A stretch of DNA of 38,929 bases from IMG/VR virus record IMGVR_UViG_3300035190_000062, positions 1-38,929 of that record. One strand, given 5' to 3'. A program made the translations under genes and the position numbers. Shown one piece after another: positions 31,285 through 38,704 of this stretch (its first letter is position 1; each line of letters starts with the position of its first letter). The notes beneath the pieces are model-generated. The model made no database searches. It was not told where the DNA came from and was given only the letters and a program-made list of their open reading frames with translations. Origin of the DNA: a virus.

Positions 31285-31510
31285 TGTCGTTAAAGAAATC
31301 AGAGAGTTACTACATCCAACGGATTACTCACACGCTATGGACTTGCGAGGAGAATCTATTGGAGATGTTTGCGTATGTGGAGGGGATGTATTTCATGCGC
31401 TTGTTGCGTTTGACGAGGGTGAACTATGCTTTTATTTCCTTGATGGAGAGTGCGTTAACTGTGGCTCTATGGTCACACTCCCTTACCCAAAGAACGAGGA
31501 CACTATCTGA
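31262..31510 (+). CDS. Zinc-ribbon protein (82 aa)
   Basis: 82 aa. The central part holds DVCVCGGDVFHALVAFDEG and GECVNCGSMVT, a CxC...CxxC zinc ribbon. The start at 31262 (MMTNEE) overlaps the sigma-like gene; the next ATG at 31265 is also possible. A shadow frame from 31281 shares the DNA but lacks the cysteine pattern. It is the first of three small cysteine-rich regulators in a row. Confidence 0.75.
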   Translation: MMTNEENDVVKEIRELLHPTDYSHAMDLRGESIGDVCVCGGDVFHALVAFDEGELCFYFLDGECVNCGSMVTLPYPKNEDTI

Positions 31511-31671
31511 TGCCACTATTTGATTTTAAATGTACTTGTTGTTCAGATGTAATAGAAATAAATGAAAACATACCCCCAGCCTGTTCAACTTGTGGTGAAA
31601 GAATGCAGCGTATATGGTCAGCACCAGCGGTTAAGTTTAATGGCCCAGGCTTCTACTCAACAGGAGGATAG
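31510..31671 (+). CDS. FmdB-like zinc-ribbon protein (53 aa)
   Basis: 53 aa, starting MPLFDFKCTCCSDVIEINEN, with CxCC at 8-11 and CSTCG at 25-29. The end IWSAPAVKFNGPGFYSTGG is typical of the short FmdB-type putative regulators. It overlaps the upstream stop (ATGA) and ends directly before the WhiB-like start. A role as a small DNA- or RNA polymerase-binding protein is plausible. Confidence 0.78.
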   Translation: MPLFDFKCTCCSDVIEINENIPPACSTCGERMQRIWSAPAVKFNGPGFYSTGG

Positions 31672-31938
31672 ATGGAGTATCCAGATTGGCACGGGACACC
31701 TAACTGCAGAAGTGTAGAGTCAGAGGAGTTCTTTGTACCAGAAGGTAGTGGTACATACAGAGATGTTAATATGCTTAAAAAAATTTGTAACAACTGTGAA
31801 ATCAAACAACAATGTTTAGATTACTCGCTTAAGAATGGTGTACTTGGATACTGGGGTGGAACTACAGAGTTCCAACGTAAAATACTAAGAAAGAAATTAA
31901 ACATTACAGTCAAGCCACTATACTTAGGATACCCATGA
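31672..31938 (+). CDS. whiB: WhiB-like iron-sulfur transcription factor
   Basis: 88 aa. The four cluster-binding cysteines are in WhiB order: Cys12, then Cys39-x2-Cys42-x5-Cys48 (ICNNCEIKQQCLDY). The family turn GYWGGT follows at 59-64, then a basic tail (QRKILRKKLN) for DNA contact. WhiB proteins are restricted to actinobacteria and their phages, which is the strongest host clue. They bind sigma region 4, so working with the host principal sigma factor, or the sigma-like factor two genes upstream, is plausible. A strong ribosome site (CAGGAGG) precedes the ATG. Confidence 0.9.
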   Translation: MEYPDWHGTPNCRSVESEEFFVPEGSGTYRDVNMLKKICNNCEIKQQCLDYSLKNGVLGYWGGTTEFQRKILRKKLNITVKPLYLGYP

Positions 31939-32309
31939 GCAAACTATCAGACTTTGATTTAGACTTAGCCGTTGGTCAAGCAGGAGAAGGACTAGTAGAA
32001 CAACTGCTAACAGGTGGTAGTACAGTAGAAGTTAAGACAGATTTGCAATGGAAAGATACTGGCAACCTATACATAGAAACAGTTTGCTGGTCACATAACA
32101 ATGAGAATTGGTATCTATCAGGATTGTCCAGCACTAAGGCTGCATACTGGGCATTTGTGCTGGAGGGGGCAACCTTGATAGTGCCAACGGAGGTATTAAA
32201 ACAAGCAGTAACGGTTCGGGGAAGAGCCATTACTTGCAACATACCCCCGAACCCTAGTAAGGGCTACCTTATTAAGGTTGAAGACATACTTTCTGCTCTG
32301 CAGAAATAG
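31935..32309 (+). CDS. Second small PD-(D/E)XK-like nuclease (124 aa)
   Basis: 124 aa. GQAGEGLVEQLL (Glu18) and STVEVKTD (Glu32, Lys34), then TGNLYIETV (Glu48), match a minimal PD-(D/E)XK core, here of a phage endonuclease or resolvase type. It is the last gene of the rightward unit and overlaps WhiB by four bases. A second resolvase-like nuclease beside the one at 28904 is unusual for a small phage. A homing, host-degrading or modification-linked role is possible. Confidence 0.65.
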   Translation: MSKLSDFDLDLAVGQAGEGLVEQLLTGGSTVEVKTDLQWKDTGNLYIETVCWSHNNENWYLSGLSSTKAAYWAFVLEGATLIVPTEVLKQAVTVRGRAITCNIPPNPSKGYLIKVEDILSALQK

Positions 32310-32312
32310 AAA

Positions 32313-32353
32313 AAACCCCCCGCGCTGGTAGGGGAAACCAGAACGGGGGGTTT
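32313..32353. terminator. Bidirectional terminator between converging units
   Basis: AAACCCCCCG (32313-32322) pairs with CGGGGGGTTT (32344-32353), with an inner CTGG/CCAG stem. On the minus strand a T-run follows, so it ends the leftward lysis transcript; on the plus strand TTTA follows and can end the early transcript. Confidence 0.85.
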
Positions 32354-32364
32354 ACTGTCTCTAT

Positions 32365-32380
32365 GGGGCTGCTAAGCCCC
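32365..32380. terminator. Second short hairpin next to the terminator
   Basis: GGGGCT (32365-32370) and AGCCCC (32375-32380) form a perfect stem with a GCTA loop just before the end of the holin-like gene. It may back up the main terminator. Confidence 0.5.
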
Positions 32381-32391
32381 TTAAATGGGTA

Positions 32392-32577
32392 CTACTTTGA
32401 ACCGCGACCAAACTCTGAAGCAGAGTTATCTAACCACTTGAGTAGTGGACCAGCAAAGCCAGCCACTCCAGCCATTGCTAGTGTCTTAAGGTCTGTCTCA
32501 CCAGCAAGGTAGAGTGCAATAGCAGCAGATGCTGCAGCACGGAACCAAGTAAGTGATAGTTGTTTGAATTGCTCCAT
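32392..32577 (-). CDS. Holin-like protein (61 aa)
   Basis: 61 aa. Two short hydrophobic helices (FRAAASAAIALYLAG and LKTLAMAGVAGFAGPLLKWL) separated by a charged turn, with a polar, basic C-terminal end (EFGRGSK). It resembles small actinophage holins that form membrane pores at lysis. It is the last gene of the leftward unit, after the endolysin. A ribosome site (AGGAGGATAC) precedes the ATG. Confidence 0.7.
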   Translation of the reverse strand: MEQFKQLSLTWFRAAASAAIALYLAGETDLKTLAMAGVAGFAGPLLKWLDNSASEFGRGSK

Positions 32578-32594
32578 TGTATCCTCCTAGGGGA

Positions 32595-33098
32595 TTAGGA
32601 TTTTGTACTGTGCAATTTGCAGCAAGTACAAACTTGTTTTGTATATGCTTTCTTAGCAGGTACTGGTGTTACTTTAGCAATAACTTGACTAATAATCTTT
32701 GGCTGGTTCATCCACCAAAACCATGGAGAAGTATCGGTACCCATAGTGGACTCAATAGAAATATGTAGATGCTTATTATGAGGATTACTCCCAGTGTACC
32801 GTCTGGTTCCTTGCTTAGCCTTTTCTTTAGACCATATCTTGCCTTGAAAGATAAGATACTTAACTCGCTTATCTTCTTTAAGGTGTTCAAAAATTTCAAC
32901 ACAATCAATTCCATTCCTTGGGTCGTGCGTTAGGTCGACTGCAAGACCAGTGTTATGGTCGCTGGTTGGACTCTGTTTCAAATGAGCGTTCGACGGCAGA
33001 AGTCCATCGCTGGCTTTCATACGCAATGGCGAAATCGCTGTGGCTTGTCGAAGGACAGCAATAGCGGCAGGTGTGGCTCTCTTGACTACAGACTTCAT
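32595..33098 (-). CDS. Endolysin: M15-type peptidase
   Basis: 167 aa. The M15/VanY zinc site is clear: SDHNTGLAVDLT at 46-57 (His48, Asp55) and NKHLHISI at 108-115 (His110, His112). It cuts peptide links in peptidoglycan. No signal peptide is seen, so it needs the holin. The C-terminal 20 residues hold VCTCCKLH, a cysteine cluster that is unusual in endolysins and might be a small metal- or wall-binding tail. It overlaps the upstream gene by four bases. Confidence 0.87.
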   Translation of the reverse strand: MKSVVKRATPAAIAVLRQATAISPLRMKASDGLLPSNAHLKQSPTSDHNTGLAVDLTHDPRNGIDCVEIFEHLKEDKRVKYLIFQGKIWSKEKAKQGTRRYTGSNPHNKHLHISIESTMGTDTSPWFWWMNQPKIISQVIAKVTPVPAKKAYTKQVCTCCKLHSTKS

Positions 33099-33301
33099 TC
33101 ATTTCTCCCCTTGTGTAACATCATTTGATATAAGATTTCTACTTTTTCTTCTAGTCTTGTAACAGAATCTTTAAGGCTTGAGCCAGAATTTGGTTTAAGT
33201 TCATTAAGATAATGTTTAACTAGCCAGCGTACCGCTGCGGCAAAGCCACCTATAATTGTCATTACAGCAACAGCAACGGTTGCATAGTCTTGTGCTTGCA
33301 T
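33095..33301 (-). CDS. Membrane and coiled-coil protein of the lysis cassette (68 aa)
   Basis: 68 aa. One transmembrane helix near the N terminus (ATVAVAVMTIIGGFAAAVRW), then a charged coiled coil (DSVTRLEEKVEILYQMM). This resembles small XhlA-like or second-holin proteins placed before endolysins. The ATG overlaps the nozzle-like gene stop (TAATG). Holin, antiholin or lysis regulator are the options. Confidence 0.68.
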   Translation of the reverse strand: MQAQDYATVAVAVMTIIGGFAAAVRWLVKHYLNELKPNSGSSLKDSVTRLEEKVEILYQMMLHKGRNE

Positions 33302-35553
33302 TACACAGTCCTTATCGTGATATCAATGATGCCACCATAACCATTAAAGCCACGGTCAGGTGGAGTCAAACGGGTGAATGAGATTTGTTCAATGAGTGCC
33401 TGACGTGACTCACCTGTGGTTAAGTCCTGCCATGTAACAACATCACCGTTTTGTTCGACAGATTCTAGTTGTGTGATTCTGTCAAATGCTCGTCCGTCAT
33501 ATCCCGTTAGCACATTATATTTATCTGTCTCTACATCATAACAATAGACAGGAAACTTTATAATTCTTTGACGTGGTGTGGCAATATAAGCCTTTGCCTG
33601 ATAGCCCTGCATGATGGGACCTTTACTTGAGTCATCGCCATCACGAAACAATAAAAACTTGTAGGCTAAATACTCCTGTGCTTCCTGTGGGTTAGATGTA
33701 GTTACCTCAACTGGTGGTACTGATGAGTCATAAGATACGACATCATATTCTGTGCCATCGGCAGTAACTGTTTCTAGGGTCATAGACCCAAACTCATAAT
33801 CTCCACGTGCAATAAGACGCTTAAAGTTTTTAGGTTCTAATGTGTTGTATCTAATATAACCAGTAGTTAAGTAGCCATTAGATACTAATTCTGTGGCTGA
33901 TTCTAAATAGATTGCACCATCTGTAACATTGTATGCTGTTGTAAAAGCAAGTCTGTTCGTTGCACCAAGAAATGCTACGCCTGTTGTGTAGTGTTCTGTA
34001 TTCTGTTGTACCTGTAAATCATTTGCGTATGCAAAACGTAATGGTTCTATTTCTGTTCCTAAATCAAGGCGGATAAGTCCGCCATCTAAAGTACCTATAC
34101 CTGATGCTGCCCATATAAATCTATCTCTACCAGCAAAGTCATATACTGGTTGAGATGTTTCAACAATTAAAGGGCCATAGTTAATTGAACCATCTTGGTC
34201 AGAGACGGTTGCAACTCGAATACCTTTATTAGTTCCAATCATCATGTAACCTAGGTAGTAGTATAACTTTTCTACAATTTCACCAGCGGGTAGTTCTGCT
34301 GCAACTACAGCAGATGTAAGAGTAGGCATTACACCAGCAGTAGATAGCGTGTACTTTTGGATAGTAGAATAAATACCAGAATGTCCAGCGGTATAGATAG
34401 CAGGACCAGATGCAGCCACAGATGTATAGTGATAGTTAGTATTAGGGTTAGTATATAAAGGAGCAGGCAGTGTTGATGCATTAGTTGCTAATTCATATAC
34501 GGCATTATTTACACAAAGAACTATACGGTCTTTAATAAACTCCATAGTTGCATATTCAATTTCAATACTACCACTTTGAAACATCTGAGTAACGTCACCT
34601 GATGCAGATGGATTAGATGAACCAGTAACTGAGTCACCTGATAGTGGCTTCTTAAACATAGTAAGGCGTTGATTTCCACCTACCGTTTTGTTTGTTATCC
34701 AGTAAGCGTTAACTCCATCATCACAGATAGCAAATACTTTTTTATCAGTACCTGAAAGATAATCAATGTAGTGGATTACTGGGTCTGTTACACCAGTACC
34801 AACTGGTGATACCGCAGTTGAACTTACATTAGATGCAACCTTAGCGTAAGTAAAAGTAGTAGTAGTAGGTACACCAGTAATACGATAAGAGCCATTGAAT
34901 GTAGCATCTACATCTGTTATTACAATTGTCATACCTACTGTAAGTCCGTGTGCTGCTGATGTAGTAAGGGTTGCTACATTGGAAGTTAAGGCTTTGTTAG
35001 TTATTGATACAGTAATTGAGGAGTAGATTTTATCTACATCAAACTCATCATGTAATAGGACACCGTTAACGTCTGACCATTGAATAGAACGTACATGTTG
35101 ATTAACATGCTGATGGTCTGTTCCTACAACTGAACCAGTAGTTTGATGCACATCGGATACGCTTTTAAGTAGAGTTACTTGCCCCTGCTCAAATACATTT
35201 ACCCCTTGGCTGTCTGCAAAACGAAAGTGTCCAGGTGTATTGGCTGCGCTTTGAGATGGGTCAAAGAATGTTATGCCATCTCCGCCATGAAAGGACATTT
35301 GACTACGAATCCACCAGCCAGTGAGTGATTGCTCACCTGGCTCTGTTTGATTATCAAACTGTTCTTTACGAAAAGGTGCAGTTTGACGGATGTATGGACG
35401 AGCATCGCTAATAGCGTAAATAAACGGCATACCACCAACAGCAACGTCATAGGCTACATCTGTGTTCTGCCAGATAGCAGAGGTGGCAACGACACCAACA
35501 TCGACAGCAATGGCTCGCGTTGCACGACCTTCGGTAATATCACGATTAGCCAC
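33301..35553 (-). CDS. Tail nozzle-like structural protein (750 aa)
   Basis: 750 aa, beta-rich throughout, close in size to podovirus nozzle proteins such as T7 gp12 (about 790 aa). It starts with MANRDITEGRATRAIAVDVG and contains many repeating beta segments (IWAASGIGTLDGGLIRLDLG). Residues about 183-250 are an inserted Thr/Val-rich domain with AHGLTVGMTIVITDVDATFN, a module seen in many phage structural proteins. It is placed after the fibres and glycosyltransferase and before lysis genes. The nozzle call comes from size, fold impression and the need for such a protein; a minor tail protein is the alternative. Confidence 0.62.
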   Translation of the reverse strand: MANRDITEGRATRAIAVDVGVVATSAIWQNTDVAYDVAVGGMPFIYAISDARPYIRQTAPFRKEQFDNQTEPGEQSLTGWWIRSQMSFHGGDGITFFDPSQSAANTPGHFRFADSQGVNVFEQGQVTLLKSVSDVHQTTGSVVGTDHQHVNQHVRSIQWSDVNGVLLHDEFDVDKIYSSITVSITNKALTSNVATLTTSAAHGLTVGMTIVITDVDATFNGSYRITGVPTTTTFTYAKVASNVSSTAVSPVGTGVTDPVIHYIDYLSGTDKKVFAICDDGVNAYWITNKTVGGNQRLTMFKKPLSGDSVTGSSNPSASGDVTQMFQSGSIEIEYATMEFIKDRIVLCVNNAVYELATNASTLPAPLYTNPNTNYHYTSVAASGPAIYTAGHSGIYSTIQKYTLSTAGVMPTLTSAVVAAELPAGEIVEKLYYYLGYMMIGTNKGIRVATVSDQDGSINYGPLIVETSQPVYDFAGRDRFIWAASGIGTLDGGLIRLDLGTEIEPLRFAYANDLQVQQNTEHYTTGVAFLGATNRLAFTTAYNVTDGAIYLESATELVSNGYLTTGYIRYNTLEPKNFKRLIARGDYEFGSMTLETVTADGTEYDVVSYDSSVPPVEVTTSNPQEAQEYLAYKFLLFRDGDDSSKGPIMQGYQAKAYIATPRQRIIKFPVYCYDVETDKYNVLTGYDGRAFDRITQLESVEQNGDVVTWQDLTTGESRQALIEQISFTRLTPPDRGFNGYGGIIDITIRTV

Positions 35554-35561
35554 TTAGACTC

Positions 35562-36287
35562 CTAGTCTTGTTGTTCGTTAAGTTTATTCTTTAAATGTTC
35601 ATGTGCCCAGTACAGTGCGTAGTATCCATAATCAAGGCTAAAACGTTTAATATGTTTTACTAATGCACCAGTATGTGCATGTAATGGTATTCCTGACTGT
35701 TGCATCTTACGGAAGAAGACAATGTCTTCACCTACATACTTATCACCAACATGTTCTAATTCTGCAAACATTGATTGGTCTGGGAACTTCTTACGCATCT
35801 TAGGAATGATTGACTTGTGCATAAGCACAAAGCCAAAGCCTGCACTGTCCACCTTGATAAGTTCCTCAGGTGGTAGTGGGTGTACGTGCTGAATAGTATG
35901 CTCATCTACATCGAAGAACAATGCTGGGTATGGCTTAGCCAATGTACCCTCATTCTCCTTGGAGATAAAGTATGTACCACTAACTACTGGTCTGTTAATT
36001 TTATCAGCAGCATCCCATAGTTTAGCAACTACTTCCATGTTGACTACAATATCTGAGTCAATCCATAGGAGCCAATCAGTCTTGACTTGGTCAGCCCAAT
36101 AGTCAAAGAGAACCTGGCGTTGTCTGCCAATCTGGTTGCCTTGTACTCGCATGCTGTGGCTTAGTTGGATGCCGTTGTTAGCGCACTGTAGCGCTACACT
36201 AACGACACCTTCTGTGAACTTACCATCAGTGTTACCGTTGTCACACCAGCCAATTGCCAGCGTTCCTTTGTTTACTTTGTTAGCCAT
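35562..36287 (-). CDS. Glycosyltransferase, GT-A type
   Basis: 241 aa. A GT-A-like fold is suggested by LLWIDSDIVVNMEVVAKLWD (DSD metal site, about residues 76-80), GTYFISKENEGTLAKPYPAL, and GEDIVFFRKMQQSG (Glu-Asp near residue 199), then a closing HAHTGALVKH segment. It would transfer a sugar from a nucleotide donor. In the middle of fibre and tail genes it probably glycosylates virion proteins, or it may act on the host surface. Its acceptor cannot be read from sequence. Confidence 0.8.
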   Translation of the reverse strand: MANKVNKGTLAIGWCDNGNTDGKFTEGVVSVALQCANNGIQLSHSMRVQGNQIGRQRQVLFDYWADQVKTDWLLWIDSDIVVNMEVVAKLWDAADKINRPVVSGTYFISKENEGTLAKPYPALFFDVDEHTIQHVHPLPPEELIKVDSAGFGFVLMHKSIIPKMRKKFPDQSMFAELEHVGDKYVGEDIVFFRKMQQSGIPLHAHTGALVKHIKRFSLDYGYYALYWAHEHLKNKLNEQQD

Positions 36288-36323
36288 TGTGTCCCCTTAT
36301 GTTGTGCAAATTGCCCATATACT

Positions 36324-36351
36324 ATTATGGCATACCTTGTTAAATAGGCAA
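36324..36351 (-). promoter_or_regulatory. Possible promoter for glycosyltransferase-nozzle-lysis genes
   Basis: On the minus strand TTGCCT (36346-36351) and CATAAT (36324-36329) are spaced by 16 bases, a fair match to a sigma70-type promoter. It lies in one of the few real gaps of the leftward unit and would add expression of the last five genes. Confidence 0.4.
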
Positions 36352-36353
36352 AC

Positions 36354-36512
36354 CTACTCAGGTAGATTCGGTGTGAAGTGTTCCACAGGATTAAGCCAAG
36401 CCTGATACTCAGGATTTTCTGCAATGCAAGTAACACGCATTAAACCATCATCATCAATGCGTCCGTAAATCATTTCGCCGTCTTTGTTTAATCCTACTTC
36501 TACATATGTCAT
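36354..36512 (-). CDS. Small protein after fibre gene (52 aa)
   Basis: 52 aa, from ATG at 36510-36512 (overlapping the fibre stop as ATGA) to TAG at 36354-36356. It starts MTYVEVGLNKDGEMIYGRID and ends FTPNLPE, with NPEYQAWLNP near the end. Such short proteins often follow fibre genes and may help fibre assembly. No family is assigned. Confidence 0.75.
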   Translation of the reverse strand: MTYVEVGLNKDGEMIYGRIDDDGLMRVTCIAENPEYQAWLNPVEHFTPNLPE

Positions 36513-37717
36513 AGTTCAGCACTCCATCCTAAAAAACCATTAGTATTTAAAGTACACATTACAGTTGTATTTCCACCAGTTAAAGATGCTCCAACCGTTC
36601 CAACAAACCACGCATTTCTTGTGTTTGTAAATCCATCGTATACAGGAACAGAAGTGCAAGTTTGATTAACAGCACTTGCGTTTAATAACGCATAGTCTCC
36701 TGCAGTTCCTGATTGTTCTAAAGCACTTGGTCTCACTCGCATTTCTACAGGAAATGGCATTGTAATAAAACCAGCAGTAGAAGAAAATGCCAATCCACTT
36801 CCAAAACCTCTGTTAGCAGCGGCGGGACTTAATCGATAGTAGTACCTCTGACAAGCGGCTAATTCTCCTTGGATTGTTCCGCCCCCTGCTCTTGACCAAG
36901 TAGTGGCAACCGAGCCAATTTCGGCTTTTGCTAAAGCAATATAATAATTTGAGTTATTTGCCAAAGTGGCATTTTGACCAATGTAAAAAGCCAAGCCGTT
37001 GGCATTTGTTGGCACAGTTCCAGTCACAGATATACGAGTAAAAGCCGAAGTTGATGGAGTATGGCTTGTGCTTGCCCCTGTAACTGTGCTCCAAGTTCCA
37101 CCAGTTTGAGTGTTGCCAGTCGTATTGGACTGGATGCTCATATTGAATGAACCATTATAAGTTGCATCGGCTCTTAAATAAACTGAAAATGTGATTGTCT
37201 TGCCGCGCAATTTTTGAACATCGCTCTGCTCCATAGCATATTGCAAGTTAACGTAGCCATTGGCAGAAGTGATATTTACTTTTAACGCATTTGTTGCTCC
37301 ATCAGGAACTATGGAAGTTTCTTGAGAAATGGTGGCAGTTACCATTGAATAACTAAACCATCTGTCTGCGCTATATGCTTGATTTGTGCTGAATCCCGAA
37401 GTGCCTCTTTGCCAAATATCAAACGACCCATTAGCCAGCAAGTTAGCCCCTGGGATTGATGAGTAGCGCAGACCTGTTGAGGTGGAACTATCTGCTACAA
37501 GTGTCTCGCCGTTGTTGCCTACTGCTAGGCGTGCTGGTGTGTCAGCAGCCGTTGCAGTTAGGATGTCACCCTTAGCATCAATGATAGTAGGGTTAACAGC
37601 AGTAGCCTGAGTAATGTAGTCAGTATGTCCGTGTCCACCTACTCCGATTGGATACCAAACATTGTCGGTTGCATCCCAGACATAGCCTGGTCTTGGTGTA
37701 TTACTGATGGTTGCCAT
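36509..37717 (-). CDS. Tail fibre/receptor-binding protein with carbohydrate-binding-like domain
   Basis: 402 aa. An N-terminal tail-anchoring region (PGYVWDATDNVWYPIGVGG) leads into one copy of the DAKGD...LAVG module (residues 47-85). Then NLLANGSFDIWQRGTSGFST and YSADRWFSYS begin a carbohydrate-binding-like beta sandwich common in phage fibres. The C-terminal 120 residues form another beta-rich tip. The module shared with the genes at 157 and 37989 suggests exchange of tips by recombination. Confidence 0.82.
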   Translation of the reverse strand: MATISNTPRPGYVWDATDNVWYPIGVGGHGHTDYITQATAVNPTIIDAKGDILTATAADTPARLAVGNNGETLVADSSTSTGLRYSSIPGANLLANGSFDIWQRGTSGFSTNQAYSADRWFSYSMVTATISQETSIVPDGATNALKVNITSANGYVNLQYAMEQSDVQKLRGKTITFSVYLRADATYNGSFNMSIQSNTTGNTQTGGTWSTVTGASTSHTPSTSAFTRISVTGTVPTNANGLAFYIGQNATLANNSNYYIALAKAEIGSVATTWSRAGGGTIQGELAACQRYYYRLSPAAANRGFGSGLAFSSTAGFITMPFPVEMRVRPSALEQSGTAGDYALLNASAVNQTCTSVPVYDGFTNTRNAWFVGTVGASLTGGNTTVMCTLNTNGFLGWSAEL

Positions 37718-37989
37718 TAGTTAACTTCCAATCCTAGTGCTTTAGGGTCAATGCCCAATGCTATTAGTTTGTCTATTGCATCGGCTTTAGCCTGTGCTAC
37801 TGATTCGGCTTCTAGTAAATCTGCATCAATTTTGGCTAGTTTTGCCAAACGATTATCTGCCCACTCAGCAATAGTTGCTTCATATTCAGCAGGTGTAAAA
37901 TCCACATAGCCATCTGCGTCATTACCGCTACGCAAGCCATTTGGATTTTCTGCTTTAATTATTTCAATCATTTCTTCTTTTGTTGTCAT
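37717..37989 (-). CDS. Small protein between fibre genes (90 aa)
   Basis: 90 aa, starting MTTKEEMIEIIKAENPNGLR, with FTPAEYEATIAEWADNR, a coiled-coil middle and the end LGIDPKALGLEVN. The end resembles that of the 84-aa protein at the circle junction. Both are placed before or after fibre genes, so they may be fibre chaperones. One-base overlaps (TAATG) on both sides show coupling. Confidence 0.75.
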   Translation of the reverse strand: MTTKEEMIEIIKAENPNGLRSGNDADGYVDFTPAEYEATIAEWADNRLAKLAKIDADLLEAESVAQAKADAIDKLIALGIDPKALGLEVN

Positions 37990-38657
37990 TATGCTTTCGC
38001 CAATCCGTAGACGCTAACTGCTCCTGTAATGTTTGTGCTTGCGCTTAATAAACGAAATCCTGTCCAAGTGTTAGCGTTGGCTGTAGAGCCACCAATAAAT
38101 CCAGTAGCGGCTATATCCCCAGACTGCCAAGTTCCGTTGAAACTTGCAAGTTCCGAAGAATTGCCGACCTGATTGAAATGCAGGAATGCGCGTGTTCCAA
38201 CATAGGTTGAACCATTGTCTAGGAACAGTTGGAACTTAGTGGCTGCACTAGAAAGAAGGGTTGCCGTCAACCCTGCGTAATTTAATTGTTGAGTCGCGCA
38301 GTAATACATAGCACTTGTATCGGTTACTCCAGCGGCTCTTAATTGCATCCACATATCATCTGATGCGGTTGCGGCATAGATGCGCTCAATCACGACTATA
38401 TAGTTGTAATAACTTGATGAAAAATAGTCTATGTCCACATTTGCAACATTAGAAAAAGTAGTGCGATTAAGAAATACCATACCGCTTGCTGGTGTTGCTG
38501 CCGTAGCCCAACTAGGCACACCTGCAGCCACAGTCATAACCTGACCAGTAGTACCAACACCTAGACGAGCAGGTGTACCTGCAGCAGAGGCATAGTAAGT
38601 GTCACCCGTAGTTGTTAAAAGACCATCGATGTTTGCTACATCTCTTGCTCTTGTCAT
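37989..38657 (-). CDS. Short tail fibre/receptor-binding protein (222 aa)
   Basis: 222 aa. Residues 18-52 are a degenerate copy of the fibre module (GDTYYASAAGTPARLGVGTT). The rest is a beta-rich domain (MVFLNRTTFSNVANVDIDYF and later) with many Ser/Thr/Asn and few charges, typical of fibre tips. A ribosome site (TAGGAGA) precedes the ATG. It is probably one of at least three alternative or complementary adhesins in this phage. Confidence 0.78.
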   Translation of the reverse strand: MTRARDVANIDGLLTTTGDTYYASAAGTPARLGVGTTGQVMTVAAGVPSWATAATPASGMVFLNRTTFSNVANVDIDYFSSSYYNYIVVIERIYAATASDDMWMQLRAAGVTDTSAMYYCATQQLNYAGLTATLLSSAATKFQLFLDNGSTYVGTRAFLHFNQVGNSSELASFNGTWQSGDIAATGFIGGSTANANTWTGFRLLSASTNITGAVSVYGLAKA

Positions 38658-38704
38658 TTGTTATCTCCTAGTTTGTCAGTAATTATCTTAGTCAAGTGTT
38701 TCAC
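38658..38704 (-). promoter_or_regulatory. Short gap between fibre genes
   Basis: A 47-base gap with TTGACT on the minus strand and a TAGGAGA ribosome site for the next gene. I see no good -10 at the right spacing, so a promoter is not supported; it is mainly a leader for the 222-aa fibre gene. Confidence 0.3.

Noticed and set aside
31281-31523. 80-codon frame overlapping the 82-aa zinc-ribbon gene
   Set aside because: It has a passable ribosome site but lacks the CxC/CxxC pattern and would overlap the FmdB-like gene; the zinc-ribbon frame is more convincing.
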